Origin: Prevotella sp.
Lineage (GTDB): Bacteria > Bacteroidota > Bacteroidia > Bacteroidales > Bacteroidaceae
Length of the DNA stretch: 30,142 nucleotides
Assembly (NCBI GenBank): GCA_016283605.1
Contig: JAEENF010000126.1
Coordinates: forward strand, 1 to 30,142
Direction: 5' to 3'
In this document: piece by piece, positions 6,204-14,468 of the stretch
Layout: the number at the start of each line of letters is the position of its first letter
How positions within the stretch are numbered: the stretch's first letter is position 1
Notes under the pieces: model-generated
Told to the model about the DNA's origin: nothing
The model's database searches: none
What the model saw: only the letters and a program-made list of their open reading frames with translations
Translations under genes and position numbers: made by a program

Positions 6204-7838
6204 TTATCTGCCCAACCAAGAAGACGGATTAAGCAGTGAACCATTGAGGCGTCGCAGCTGGAACTGCATAATACCCTCATTGCCGACAGTACCCAGTGCT
6301 TGTCGGGCACTGACTTTCTGTCCACGGGTAACACTCACGGAGGCAAGGTTGCAATACACAGAAAGGTAATTACCATGGCGGACAATCACAATCATCGAGC
6401 CACCATAACCACCAACACCACTCACCACGCCATCAAAGATGCAACGGGCTTTCGCACCCGTCTGTCCTTTGATATTGATGCCCTTGATATCCTGCATCGT
6501 CGTTCCTTTCAGACCCTCCACACGACTCTGTCCGAAGGTGTTCACAATCTTATACGGACCAGTGATGGGCATCGGGAAACGACCGCGATTACTCTCGAAA
6601 TTGCTACTCAGCCGGCGATCTTCTGAAGAAATAGTCCAGTCATCGGTCTCCTCCACCTTATTCTTCACAGCGGCCATCTCCTGCTTGTGGGCACGCTCAT
6701 CATCGGCAGCCTTACGCTCGGCAGCCTTACGGGCATTTTCTGCCTCACGAGCAGCACGCTCAGCAGCAGCCTTCTCCTGTTCACTCTTCCTGGCAGCAGC
6801 ACGTGCTTCGGCCTTTGCCTTCTCTTCGCGCTCCTTCGCTTCCTTGATACGACGGGCATTCTCACGAGCTGCAGCCTCAGCAGCGGCTTTCTTCTTGGCC
6901 AACTCCTCCTCGCGTTTCTTACGAGCTTCTTCGGCGGCTTTCTTTTTCCGCTCAGCTTCGGCACGAGCTTTCGCACGTGCTATCTCTTCTGCAATCAACT
7001 TGTCAATCTGGGCATTCAAGTCAGCATCTTTCTTACGTTGCTGCTCCAAGATACCTTGGATGGTCTTCTGCTGTTTTTGGAGTGTATTGACCACATTTTG
7101 CTGCTCCACCTGTTTGCCTTCCAAAGCCTTCTTCTCCTGTTCACCGCGATACAGCAGATTATCTTTTTGTTTCTTGGCGTCGGCTAACTCTTTCAGCGAC
7201 TCAGACACCATCTTCTGCATGGACTTCACAGCTTCACCTTGTGCCCGCTGGTATACCGCATATTCGCGAACAAAACGCATACGACGGTACATCTGTGTAA
7301 AGTTATCGGCACTGAAAATAAACATCAAACGCTGATGGATGCCTCGATTGCGATGCATATAGCGCACAGACTTCATATAACGCTGCTTACGGTCTTTCAG
7401 TTCTTTATCAAAAACCTTCAGTTGTCCGTCGAGAATGTGAATATTACCATCAAGTGTTGTAATATCCCGACGGATCGTATCAATAACCTTACGCTTGTCA
7501 TCAATCTCTGTGTTAATAACCATCAGGTTCTGCAAACGTGCCTTGACATCCTTCTCTGTCTGACGAAGTCGCCTCTCTTGCTCTTTCATTTGTTTCTGCA
7601 ATTGCTGGCGTTGGTTCTTCAACCCTTGTACGGTTACAGGAGCTTGTTTGCGAGTCTGATTCTTAGCAGAGTTCTTTTTCGATGTCCGTTTGGTGGTCGT
7701 TTTCTGCTGGCCAGTCTTCTTAACCGATTGTCTCTTGGACACAGTTGTAGTTGCCTTCTTCTGCACAGATGGTTTCTTCTGTGCAGAAAGAGGCACCACA
7801 AGACATACCGTCAAGAGGAGAGCCAGAAATTGCTTCAT
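6204..7838 (-). CDS. EnvC-like murein hydrolase activator (coiled coil plus degenerate LytM/M23)
   Basis: Periplasmic protein of 544 residues, probably activating N-acetylmuramoyl-L-alanine amidases at the septum, as EnvC does. It has a signal peptide (MKQFLALLLTVCLVVPLSAQ), a basic Lys/Thr-rich stretch, long coiled coils from about 75 to 265, a second Ala/Lys/Glu/Arg-rich helix to about 400, and a LytM domain at about 427-544. The LytM zinc ligands appear lost: the HxGxD motif reads IKGIN (I451, N455), the HxxH-type YxHL reads YCNL, and the final HFE reads QFQ (Q525), so it should not be a peptidase itself. It is the last gene of the dut-TPR-DUF4292 operon, 18 bases after DUF4292. The repetitive coil creates long shadow ORFs on the other strand. 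Confidence 0.85.
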   Translation of the reverse strand: MKQFLALLLTVCLVVPLSAQKKPSVQKKATTTVSKRQSVKKTGQQKTTTKRTSKKNSAKNQTRKQAPVTVQGLKNQRQQLQKQMKEQERRLRQTEKDVKARLQNLMVINTEIDDKRKVIDTIRRDITTLDGNIHILDGQLKVFDKELKDRKQRYMKSVRYMHRNRGIHQRLMFIFSADNFTQMYRRMRFVREYAVYQRAQGEAVKSMQKMVSESLKELADAKKQKDNLLYRGEQEKKALEGKQVEQQNVVNTLQKQQKTIQGILEQQRKKDADLNAQIDKLIAEEIARAKARAEAERKKKAAEEARKKREEELAKKKAAAEAAARENARRIKEAKEREEKAKAEARAAARKSEQEKAAAERAAREAENARKAAERKAADDERAHKQEMAAVKNKVEETDDWTISSEDRRLSSNFESNRGRFPMPITGPYKIVNTFGQSRVEGLKGTTMQDIKGINIKGQTGAKARCIFDGVVSGVGGYGGSMIVIVRHGNYLSVYCNLASVSVTRGQKVSARQALGTVGNEGIMQFQLRRLNGSLLNPSSWLGR

Positions 7839-7856
7839 GACCTAAAGCCTGGCAAA

Positions 7857-8732
7857 TTAAAGCGACATGAATCTACGCAGGATTTCGTCAACTGTCACCT
7901 CACGGTATTTATTAGAGACCTCTGTGCGAGTCTCCCACTCCGTATCATTGCCAATGTAGTTAAGCGTCATACCCAATTTCACCTCCTTCGTGGCAGTAGT
8001 CAGCTGGATAGCGTGCTTATTGGGAAATTTCTTGCCAGAAACATTCTGGAACTCGGTATAGTCCCAGTTCAGCTGAGCACTATTCTCAGGATTGAAACGA
8101 TCTTTATACTGGATATTAGCCATTTTAATGAGTGCATCCTTACGACCGACAAGCCAGCTATAGTCCATCTTATCTTTTTCCAACTGGAGAATCATATCAT
8201 CGCCACTCTCGATGACCTGATAATTAGTGATTGTGTCAGTATCTTCTGTCTTCTTGCCAAGGAGGACAGGATTGGGCTTGAACAACTCGTTCCAGAATAA
8301 AGCCTGCAGTGAATTGAAATTCAAACCGCTATTCCGCAAAAAATCGATCTGCATATAAGGTGCCTTCAGATACTGCTTGTTGATACGGTCCATAATCAGC
8401 ACATAGTCCTTCGTCAACTCAATACGTCCGGCCTCAACGAATCCGAACGCCATCAGCTGCAAGCGGATGACATCGTCACGTTTCATCTTCAGATTACCCG
8501 TCAGAGTCAGTTTCTGGGCACCGACCTCTACAGAGAACTTTACCTTCGAGGTGATAAAACGTGCCGTTTGCAGGTTGTCCTTCACCCTCGAAATGAAATC
8601 TTGGCTGTTCTGTTGCTCAACAGTTACCAACTTAGGAGCATCTTCTTTCACAGCCTTCTTGTGAAAAATACAAGAAGACAACAATAATGGCATTGCCAGT
8701 GCGGCAATCTTCAAAAAACTTGATGGTTTCAT
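7857..8732 (-). CDS. DUF4292-family lipoprotein
   Basis: A 291-residue lipoprotein with a clear lipobox (AMPLLLSSC, Cys 21) and no Asp at +2, compatible with outer-membrane targeting. The body is typical DUF4292: alternating beta strands such as VKFSVEVGAQKLTLTGNLKMKRDDVIRLQLMAFGFVEAGRIELTKDYVLIMDR read as a LolA/LolB-like half-barrel pattern, though that fold is inferred. The biochemical role is unknown. Its ATG overlaps the stop of the upstream TPR gene (ATGA), and it precedes the EnvC-like gene. This conserved company suggests envelope maintenance or lipoprotein handling. Confidence 0.85.
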   Translation of the reverse strand: MKPSSFLKIAALAMPLLLSSCIFHKKAVKEDAPKLVTVEQQNSQDFISRVKDNLQTARFITSKVKFSVEVGAQKLTLTGNLKMKRDDVIRLQLMAFGFVEAGRIELTKDYVLIMDRINKQYLKAPYMQIDFLRNSGLNFNSLQALFWNELFKPNPVLLGKKTEDTDTITNYQVIESGDDMILQLEKDKMDYSWLVGRKDALIKMANIQYKDRFNPENSAQLNWDYTEFQNVSGKKFPNKHAIQLTTATKEVKLGMTLNYIGNDTEWETRTEVSNKYREVTVDEILRRFMSL

Positions 8733-10519
8733 TCTTTAATATATTTTTTAAGTTTAATTTTACGTATCAACACTTTATTGTCTCCATCGCCCTTCAAGGC
8801 ATCCTGCCAATAGGCAACAGCGGCTGTAGGATTGTCACAGTGCCAGTAAATGTCTCCAGCATGCTCGTAGATTGCAGCATTGCTGACAGTATCGCCGTCA
8901 ACGGTGACGGTATCCATATTCTGCAACGCCTGATCAATATAAATCTTGGCCTCCGAATAGCGATCTTGCATAAATAAAATCCAGGCGTATGTATCAAGAT
9001 AAGTAGCATTCTTCGGCTCTGCTTTGATGGTCTTATGGCTCATTTGCTCTGCACGTTCCAACTGCTCGTCGCGCAAACTGAGATAATAGGCATAGTTGTT
9101 CAAGCAAGGCAGATTATCGGGTTTCCACTGTAGACAAGAATCATAAGCCACAAATGCTTCCTTGGCACGTCCTTTCTTGTGTAGGATCTCACCCATGACT
9201 TCATAAAAGTCTGAAACAATCTCAGGATTGCTATCATTATCGATGACACTCACACCTGTCTGGAACGTAGAGAGTGCCTGGTCCAAGCTATCGCACTGAT
9301 AATAGGCAATGCCCTGATAGTAATAGAAGGCCATGTTTTCTGGATTGTACTGACGTCCCATCCTGCAGAGATCTATCACTCTTTCCTTATCATCCTCACC
9401 CCAGGCATAACCCACAAGGTGTAGTCGCGCTGAGGCATTATCTGGCTCCAAAGCCAGCACATGGTTCAACAGGGGTTTGATACTATCTGACGGCATTTTC
9501 TTCAAATCCATATAGGTGGCACAGAACAGGGCCATGTCCACATCTGTAGTATCCACGTCCATAATCTGTCTGAAAAGATGCAGCACTTTGGTACTGTCAC
9601 CACCAGCCTGCTCGTTGGCAGAAATCTCCTGACGCAACAGATAGACTTTCTCTTCCTGACTCGTATTCTTATTCATGAGCACCCGTCGTGTCAGCGAATC
9701 TGCTGTCGCAGAGTCCCCTTCAGCCTGATAAAATGTACGGAGTGACATCAGCACACGGTTGTGGTTGGGCTCTTCTTTAAGAATCCGGTTATAGACTTCC
9801 AAAGCCTGAGCATCTTCACCATTCATCATCAGACTCTCACCATACAAAGCCAGATAATTCAAGTCATGAGGATATTGTCGTGCCAATTCGGCCATCTCTG
9901 CCACAGCAGCCGTCTTGTCTCCCATACGAGTGTAGACTTCACTCTTTGCGATAGACAGTCGTTCAGACTTGCCGTCAATATTCTCAATTCTTTCAAGCAC
10001 AGAGATGGCTTGTGGATAGTCTTCCACCTGCTGATAAAGTTGGAAGAGCATCTCTAACAGATCCTCGCGATCTTTATTCTTCTCATACAGTCGCTCTACA
10101 ACATCAATGGCCCCCTGAAAAACCTGTTGTCGGATATACACCTGCGCCAACGTTTCCATATAGGTCTCGTTAGTGGGGTTCAGCATAGCTGCCTGTTTGA
10201 AATAGCCAAGCGACTTTTCTGAATTCTTAAGGGCACCATAATATTGGGCGAGGAAATAGTAAGCTTCTGCTGCATGAGGATTAATATCCACACAATGGCG
10301 TAACAGGTCAAAGGCTGCATCATTATTGCCTTTCTGACGCTGTACCATAGCTTCCATAAAATAAGAGTTATATTTCAACGACTCTTCCTCAGAAAGCTGA
10401 TAAACAGGTGACGATTCAGCTGTCTTGCCAGATTTTGCCGTCCCGCAAGACAAGATGCTCATCGCCATAACAGCAATCAGCATGCCAAACATCACTCTAT
10501 GTTGCAGTAAGTACTTCAC
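8729..10519 (-). CDS. TPR-repeat lipoprotein
   Basis: A 596-residue lipoprotein (signal ending MAMSILSC) with about a dozen tetratricopeptide repeats from residue 45 to the end, for example AAEAYYFLAQYYGALKNSE, NETYMETLAQVYIRQQ and NATYLDTYAWILFMQDRYSE. The TPRs should form a superhelical protein-binding scaffold on the periplasmic side of the outer membrane. An inner ATG (MFGMLIAVM) could also start the signal peptide. It sits 16 bases after dut and overlaps DUF4292 by 4 bases. There is no catalytic domain, and the partner is unknown; the DUF4292 protein is the obvious candidate. Confidence 0.88.
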   Translation of the reverse strand: MKYLLQHRVMFGMLIAVMAMSILSCGTAKSGKTAESSPVYQLSEEESLKYNSYFMEAMVQRQKGNNDAAFDLLRHCVDINPHAAEAYYFLAQYYGALKNSEKSLGYFKQAAMLNPTNETYMETLAQVYIRQQVFQGAIDVVERLYEKNKDREDLLEMLFQLYQQVEDYPQAISVLERIENIDGKSERLSIAKSEVYTRMGDKTAAVAEMAELARQYPHDLNYLALYGESLMMNGEDAQALEVYNRILKEEPNHNRVLMSLRTFYQAEGDSATADSLTRRVLMNKNTSQEEKVYLLRQEISANEQAGGDSTKVLHLFRQIMDVDTTDVDMALFCATYMDLKKMPSDSIKPLLNHVLALEPDNASARLHLVGYAWGEDDKERVIDLCRMGRQYNPENMAFYYYQGIAYYQCDSLDQALSTFQTGVSVIDNDSNPEIVSDFYEVMGEILHKKGRAKEAFVAYDSCLQWKPDNLPCLNNYAYYLSLRDEQLERAEQMSHKTIKAEPKNATYLDTYAWILFMQDRYSEAKIYIDQALQNMDTVTVDGDTVSNAAIYEHAGDIYWHCDNPTAAVAYWQDALKGDGDNKVLIRKIKLKKYIKE

Positions 10520-10535
10520 GTCTTACAATTACAAT

Positions 10536-10973
10536 TCACTTCACACCAGTATGTCCATAGCCTCCTTCGCCGCGTTCTGTCTCGTCAAGCACTTCAACCT
10601 CTTCAAAGGCCCCCTGCTCATGACGTGCAATCACCATTTGGGCAATCCGTTCGCCGTCTTCCACCACAAAGTCCTCATGTGAAAGATTAATAAGTACGAC
10701 ACCTATCTCGCCACGATAATCCGCATCGATCGTACCTGGAGTATTCAACACGGTAACACCCTTCTTCAAGGCCAAGCCACTGCGGGGTCTTACCTGTGCT
10801 TCATAGCCAACAGGCAATGCTATATGCAAACCCGTAGGAATCAAACGGCGTTCCAAAGGCTTCAACGTAACAGGAGCATCCAAATTGGCTCGCAAATCCA
10901 TTCCTGCACTCTGTGGAGTTGCATACTGTGGAAGAGGTTGATGGCCTTTGTTGACGACTTTTATTTGCAACAT
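10536..10973 (-). CDS. dut: deoxyuridine 5'-triphosphate nucleotidohydrolase (dUTPase)
   Basis: Hydrolyses dUTP to dUMP and pyrophosphate in the cytoplasm, keeping uracil out of DNA and feeding dTMP synthesis. The 145 residues hold all five trimeric-dUTPase motifs: AGMDLRA (23-29), RPRSGLA (62-68), NTPGTIDADYRGE (77-89) with the catalytic Asp and Tyr, GERIAQMVI, and the C-terminal RGEGGYGHTG arm. Length is normal. It is the first gene of a leftward operon with envelope genes and is divergent from dgt across 120 bases. Confidence 0.97.
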   Translation of the reverse strand: MLQIKVVNKGHQPLPQYATPQSAGMDLRANLDAPVTLKPLERRLIPTGLHIALPVGYEAQVRPRSGLALKKGVTVLNTPGTIDADYRGEIGVVLINLSHEDFVVEDGERIAQMVIARHEQGAFEEVEVLDETERGEGGYGHTGVK

Positions 10974-11002
10974 ACTTTTTAAAATTTCATTTTAACAATG
11001 TG

Positions 11003-11010
11003 CAAAATTA
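11003..11010 (-). promoter_or_regulatory. -7 box of the dut operon promoter
   Basis: On the minus strand TAATTTTG, followed by CA, matches TAnnTTTG and lies 29 bases before the dut ATG. The -33 region has only a weak match. Confidence 0.55.
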
Positions 11011-11073
11011 AACAATTCTTTTGAAATATCCATATTTTTTCTGCGAAAATATAGTTTTTTATAATAAATTCGC

Positions 11074-11081
11074 TACTTTTG
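11074..11081 (+). promoter_or_regulatory. -7 box of the dgt promoter
   Basis: TACTTTTG, followed by CA, matches TAnnTTTG. It ends only 12 bases before the dgt ATG at 11094, so the transcript would have a leader of fewer than about ten bases. The -33 region is a T run with no exact TTTG. Confidence 0.5.
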
Positions 11082-11093
11082 CAACCAATTATG

Positions 11094-12431
11094 ATGAATT
11101 GGCAACAACTTATATCAAACAAACGACTCGGACAAGAGTATAAACATAGCGAACGTCATGATGACAGAACGGAGTTCAAACGTGATTATGACCGACTTAT
11201 TTTCTCTGCTCCTTTTCGTCGTCTACAAAACAAAACACAGGTATTCCCTTTACCAGGAAGTGTGTTTGTGCACAACCGTCTTACCCACTCGCTTGAAGTA
11301 GCTAGTGTCGGCATGTCACTCGGTGATGATGTGGCCACAAAACTCATCCAGAAACATCCCGAATTGAAAGAAACACTTTTCGCAGAGATCGGACAAATCG
11401 TGGCCACAGCCTGTCTGGCACACGATATGGGCAATCCTCCTTTCGGCCATAGCGGGGAGAAAGCCATACAGACCTACTTCACAGAAGGGCCAGGCAGAGA
11501 CCTACAACGAGAGGTCAACCATCAGTTCTGGGATGACATCACACATTTCGAGGGTAATGCCAATGCGTTCAGACTTCTCACGCATCAGTTTAAGGGAAGA
11601 CGAGTCGGCGGCTTTGTCATGACTTATTCCACACTAGCCAGTATCGTAAAATATCCCTATTCTTCTTCCGCGCCCAGTAAAAAAGGCAAATTCGGATTCT
11701 TCAATGAAGAAAAGGATCTATATAGGAGAATTGCCGATGAATTGGGTATTTCTTGCACATCTGAGCCTGGCGAACCCTTACGATATGCACGACACCCTTT
11801 GGTGTATCTTGTTGAAGCTGCAGATGACATCTGTTATGAAGTAATGGATATCGAAGATGCCCATAAACTTAAAATTCTTTCATACGAAGAAACTTCGCAG
11901 CTCATGCTTAGTTTTTGTGAAAAGGAAACTCAGGACAAAATCCTTCAAAGGATTCTGGATGAGGAACTTACTGACGATAATGAAAAGATCGTTTATATGC
12001 GAGCCTGTGTCATTGGAAAATTGGAAAACGAGTGCGTTAAAGCATTTGTCAACCATGAAGAAGAAATCCTTAACGGCACCTTTGAGGGGTCTCTTGTTGA
12101 TCACATCTCCGACCTTCAGCGCGAAGCCTATAACAATTGTGCTTCACTGTCCGTCAAACGCATCTATAAGAGTAGGCCTGTTCTTGATGTAGAACTGTCT
12201 GGTTATAAGATTATGGAGACACTTATGGGCCATTTCATCGAGGCAGCGCGCCATCCAGAGCGTTTCTATTCGAAGCAACTCATCAGCCGTGTCAGCAGTC
12301 AATACGATATCGATTCTCCCAACCTTGAGACACGCCTCATGGCCGTTATCGACTATATTAGTGGCATGACGGATGTCTACGCCCTAGACGTTTATCAGAA
12401 AATTTGCGGAATTTCTCTGCCTATCGTCTAA
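11094..12431 (+). CDS. dgt: dGTP triphosphohydrolase (HD domain)
   Basis: Hydrolyses dGTP (and possibly other dNTPs) to the nucleoside and triphosphate in the cytoplasm, a control on the dNTP pool. ATG 11094 gives 445 residues beginning MNWQQLISNKR, the expected family start; an ATG at 11091 is adjacent and a TTG at 11079 overlaps the promoter. HD-superfamily ligands are H65 in NRLTHSLEV, H110/D111 in CLAHDMGNPPFGHSGE, HFEGNANAFR near 151 and EAADDICYEVMD near 241-252. The C-terminal half (LEDRLM-like region, DYISGMTDVYALD) is also conserved. It is a single gene, divergent from dut and convergent with glsB, 8 bases apart. Confidence 0.93.
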   Translation: MNWQQLISNKRLGQEYKHSERHDDRTEFKRDYDRLIFSAPFRRLQNKTQVFPLPGSVFVHNRLTHSLEVASVGMSLGDDVATKLIQKHPELKETLFAEIGQIVATACLAHDMGNPPFGHSGEKAIQTYFTEGPGRDLQREVNHQFWDDITHFEGNANAFRLLTHQFKGRRVGGFVMTYSTLASIVKYPYSSSAPSKKGKFGFFNEEKDLYRRIADELGISCTSEPGEPLRYARHPLVYLVEAADDICYEVMDIEDAHKLKILSYEETSQLMLSFCEKETQDKILQRILDEELTDDNEKIVYMRACVIGKLENECVKAFVNHEEEILNGTFEGSLVDHISDLQREAYNNCASLSVKRIYKSRPVLDVELSGYKIMETLMGHFIEAARHPERFYSKQLISRVSSQYDIDSPNLETRLMAVIDYISGMTDVYALDVYQKICGISLPIV

Positions 12432-12439
12432 CATTAACG

Positions 12440-13426
12440 CTACTCTTTATAAATTACCTTATTAGCACCACTGGTAATCTTCAGAGCTTCAGGATGTTCC
12501 TGGATAAAAGAGTCGATATGGCGCACACGCTTCTCTTCCAAGATCTCATCTATGGCTATTAAAATACCCGTCTCTTCTACATCACCAAAACCATAATTAA
12601 TAGCAGTACCAAAAAGGCGCATGGTTGGCGAAAGACTCATATAAGCATTCACCAACGGCGGAATATTATACCCTAAATTACGGATTTCGCGATTCAGAAT
12701 ACGATAATCACCCTTAAAAGTGTGGTCGCAGAAAAGCTTCTCTAATTCCTGAGGATCAGACTCAATAACCAACGGTTTCATCGGTATAATCAGGTGATCC
12801 TTATCGTCAAAATGCTTCTTAAGAAAATAAAGAATCATATCGCGTCCTTTACGAATATACGAAGGATACATAGTCATTTTACCAAAGAAATACTTCACAT
12901 TGGGTTTAATGACTGTCAGGGCACCAAGTCCATCCCATAGGTTATCGAGGGCAAAAAGACTTTTTGCGCCCATACGGGAAGACTGGTAAGGCAGCGACAC
13001 AAACGAACGTCCTAACTCTATTGTCCAAGGGGCATACTCCTTGATGAACTTTTCTGAGAAATGAAACATATGACTCGTTGCCAGAATTGGTTGTCCTTTC
13101 TCGTCATACTCCCAATCAGTTCCTGCCAGATAACGATAACCACCTATGATCTCCTCTGCTTCTGGATTCCATACAATCAACTGTTTATAGCAGTTCTCAC
13201 AGATATCAAACTCATCGATATCCATCTCTTTTCCCGTTCCTCCACCTGCTTCACGAAAAGCGACTTCACGCAATCGTCCAATCTCCTTCATCACATTTGG
13301 CGCATTATGCGCTGTGATCACATAGATTTCATTATGACTCTTATTGGTCATACGGAGTTGGCGATCGGGTATCAACTCACTCTTGAGGACTTCTTTGTCG
13401 ATGGGTTTGATGATTTCTTGTTCCAT
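12440..13426 (-). CDS. glsB: N-acyltransferase for glycine lipid synthesis (OlsB/GNAT type, 'hemolysin' fold)
   Basis: Transfers a 3-hydroxy fatty acyl group from ACP to the amino group of glycine, giving a lyso-glycine lipid; the related OlsB acts on ornithine. The 328 residues match the acyl-homoserine-lactone-synthase/GNAT-like family long annotated as putative hemolysin: LREVAFREAGGGTGKEMDIDEFD (residues 51-73), IVGGYRYL-type IIGGYRYL, IELGRSFV and the catalytic-core region that follows. It lies 12 bases after glsA, in the same operon, as known for the Bacteroides glycine-lipid pair. Choice of glycine over ornithine is inferred from the phylum. Confidence 0.82.
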   Translation of the reverse strand: MEQEIIKPIDKEVLKSELIPDRQLRMTNKSHNEIYVITAHNAPNVMKEIGRLREVAFREAGGGTGKEMDIDEFDICENCYKQLIVWNPEAEEIIGGYRYLAGTDWEYDEKGQPILATSHMFHFSEKFIKEYAPWTIELGRSFVSLPYQSSRMGAKSLFALDNLWDGLGALTVIKPNVKYFFGKMTMYPSYIRKGRDMILYFLKKHFDDKDHLIIPMKPLVIESDPQELEKLFCDHTFKGDYRILNREIRNLGYNIPPLVNAYMSLSPTMRLFGTAINYGFGDVEETGILIAIDEILEEKRVRHIDSFIQEHPEALKITSGANKVIYKE

Positions 13427-13438
13427 AGAGGTGTGGGA

Positions 13439-14281
13439 TTAGGGTTGTTTATGAGATGGTAGAGAATAGACACGGTCTTTAACAAATTGTGCCCATTCCA
13501 TCGGAGATTTACTTTTATCGAAGGTTTGCCAAGGAATTGGCTCACCGATGGTAACCTGGAAGGTCTTATGTACATTTTTATACATTTCATCGACCAAAAA
13601 CAGCATCGCGAGGTTAAATTTCAAATGCTTGTCACTAAAGTTGGCTAAACGATAGAAGAAATTTGAGTTCTGACCACTAAAATGGATGGGAACCACATCT
13701 CTCTGGTATTCGACACTTTTAGAAATGAATGTCTTCGTCCAAGGAAGATCGCGAATAATTCCGTTTTGTTTTCTCGAACACAATCCAGCGGGGAACATCA
13801 ACATGTGGTTATCACTCTGAAAACCGGCCTGAACCATCGCTGGGAAGTTACGACTCTGACTGCCAGTCTTATTAATGGGTATGCATACGGGAGCAAGACC
13901 AGGCAGATTCATTAAAAGATCGTTGACCAGATAGCGGAAACGCCCTTCATAGTGCCGTCCAATAATTGCGCCCAAAGCAACTCCGTCTTCTCCACCAAGC
14001 GGATGATTGCTGACAAATGTATAAAGTCGTCCATCATGAGGGTCGGGCAGATTTTCCTTTCCTTTGATTTCAAGCGTCATATCAAGATATCTGACACACT
14101 CTTCAAGCCATTCAACACCAGACTTGTCACGACTTTCCCACAAAAAGGCGTTCACCTTGTCTTGATGAACAATCTTTTTGAGCCATGATACAAAGATGCC
14201 GGGCACGAACTTTGCCTTCGCGCCCATCTTCTGCTTAAGAATCTGATCGATATCAATTGTCTTCTCTGTAACCGTTGCCAT
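13439..14281 (-). CDS. glsA: O-acyltransferase for glycine lipid synthesis (PlsC/OlsA type)
   Basis: Adds the second acyl chain to the hydroxyl of lyso-glycine lipid at the inner membrane; family PlsC/LPLAT. In 280 residues the acyltransferase motif reads SNHPLGGEDG (H93, D99), one residue longer than the textbook HX4D, as expected for this subfamily. The second block, LMFPAGLCSRK (162-171), matches the FPEGTRS motif, and VPIHFSGQNSNFF follows. It is the first gene of the glsA-glsB operon and is divergent from mraZ. The product may also modify phosphatidic acid, so the substrate is inferred mainly from the glsB partner. Confidence 0.8.
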   Translation of the reverse strand: MATVTEKTIDIDQILKQKMGAKAKFVPGIFVSWLKKIVHQDKVNAFLWESRDKSGVEWLEECVRYLDMTLEIKGKENLPDPHDGRLYTFVSNHPLGGEDGVALGAIIGRHYEGRFRYLVNDLLMNLPGLAPVCIPINKTGSQSRNFPAMVQAGFQSDNHMLMFPAGLCSRKQNGIIRDLPWTKTFISKSVEYQRDVVPIHFSGQNSNFFYRLANFSDKHLKFNLAMLFLVDEMYKNVHKTFQVTIGEPIPWQTFDKSKSPMEWAQFVKDRVYSLPSHKQP

Positions 14282-14306
14282 TTTTCAGTTTGATACTAAC
14301 AAGCTG

Positions 14307-14314
14307 CAAAAATA
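14307..14314 (-). promoter_or_regulatory. -7 box of the glsA-glsB promoter
   Basis: On the minus strand TATTTTTG, followed by CA, matches TAnnTTTG, 25 bases before the glsA ATG. The best upstream match (ATTG) is 22 bases away, so the -33 box is weak. Confidence 0.5.
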
Positions 14315-14374
14315 GCACAAATCTTTCAATAATGAGCAATAATTAGTAAAAAAAACGCACTTAGAAAGTTAAAA

Positions 14375-14422
14375 AAACTAAATGGTGGGGAATTAGTTTA
14401 TAAAAGTGTTGCAAAATGGGGA
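14375..14422. promoter_or_regulatory. candidate MraZ operator region
   Basis: TGGGGA occurs twice, at 14386-14391 and 14417-14422, exactly 31 bases (three helical turns) apart. The first copy is framed by a perfect inverted repeat, AAACTAA (14375-14381) and TTAGTTT (14393-14399). The second lies between the -33 and -7 boxes of the mraZ promoter. MraZ proteins are known to bind G-rich TGGG/GTGG direct repeats before their own gene, so autoregulation is a reasonable inference. Confidence 0.4.
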
Positions 14423-14439
14423 GAAATTACATACTTTTG
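14407..14439 (+). promoter_or_regulatory. dcw cluster promoter upstream of mraZ
   Basis: TGTTG (14407-14411), a 20-base spacer and TACTTTTG (14432-14439) resemble the Bacteroidota promoter consensus. The leader to the mraZ ATG at 14469 is about 25 bases. Confidence 0.6.
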
Positions 14440-14468
14440 TAACCGAATTCTTTAATAAAGATGAACGT

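Noticed and set aside
6439..7335. Long plus-strand frame of 298 codons
   Set aside because: It is antisense to the Ala/Lys/Glu coiled coil of the EnvC-like gene; its Ser/Ala/Phe-rich translation is the expected mirror of those repeats, and it has no promoter or homology.
7239..8300. Plus-strand frame of 353 codons across two genes
   Set aside because: It spans the ends of the EnvC-like and DUF4292 genes on the opposite strand, has skewed Leu/His/Cys composition and matches no known fold.
14406..14468. N-terminal extension of MraZ
   Set aside because: It crosses the mraZ promoter; MRFLGNIEAKID at 14469 is the normal family start.
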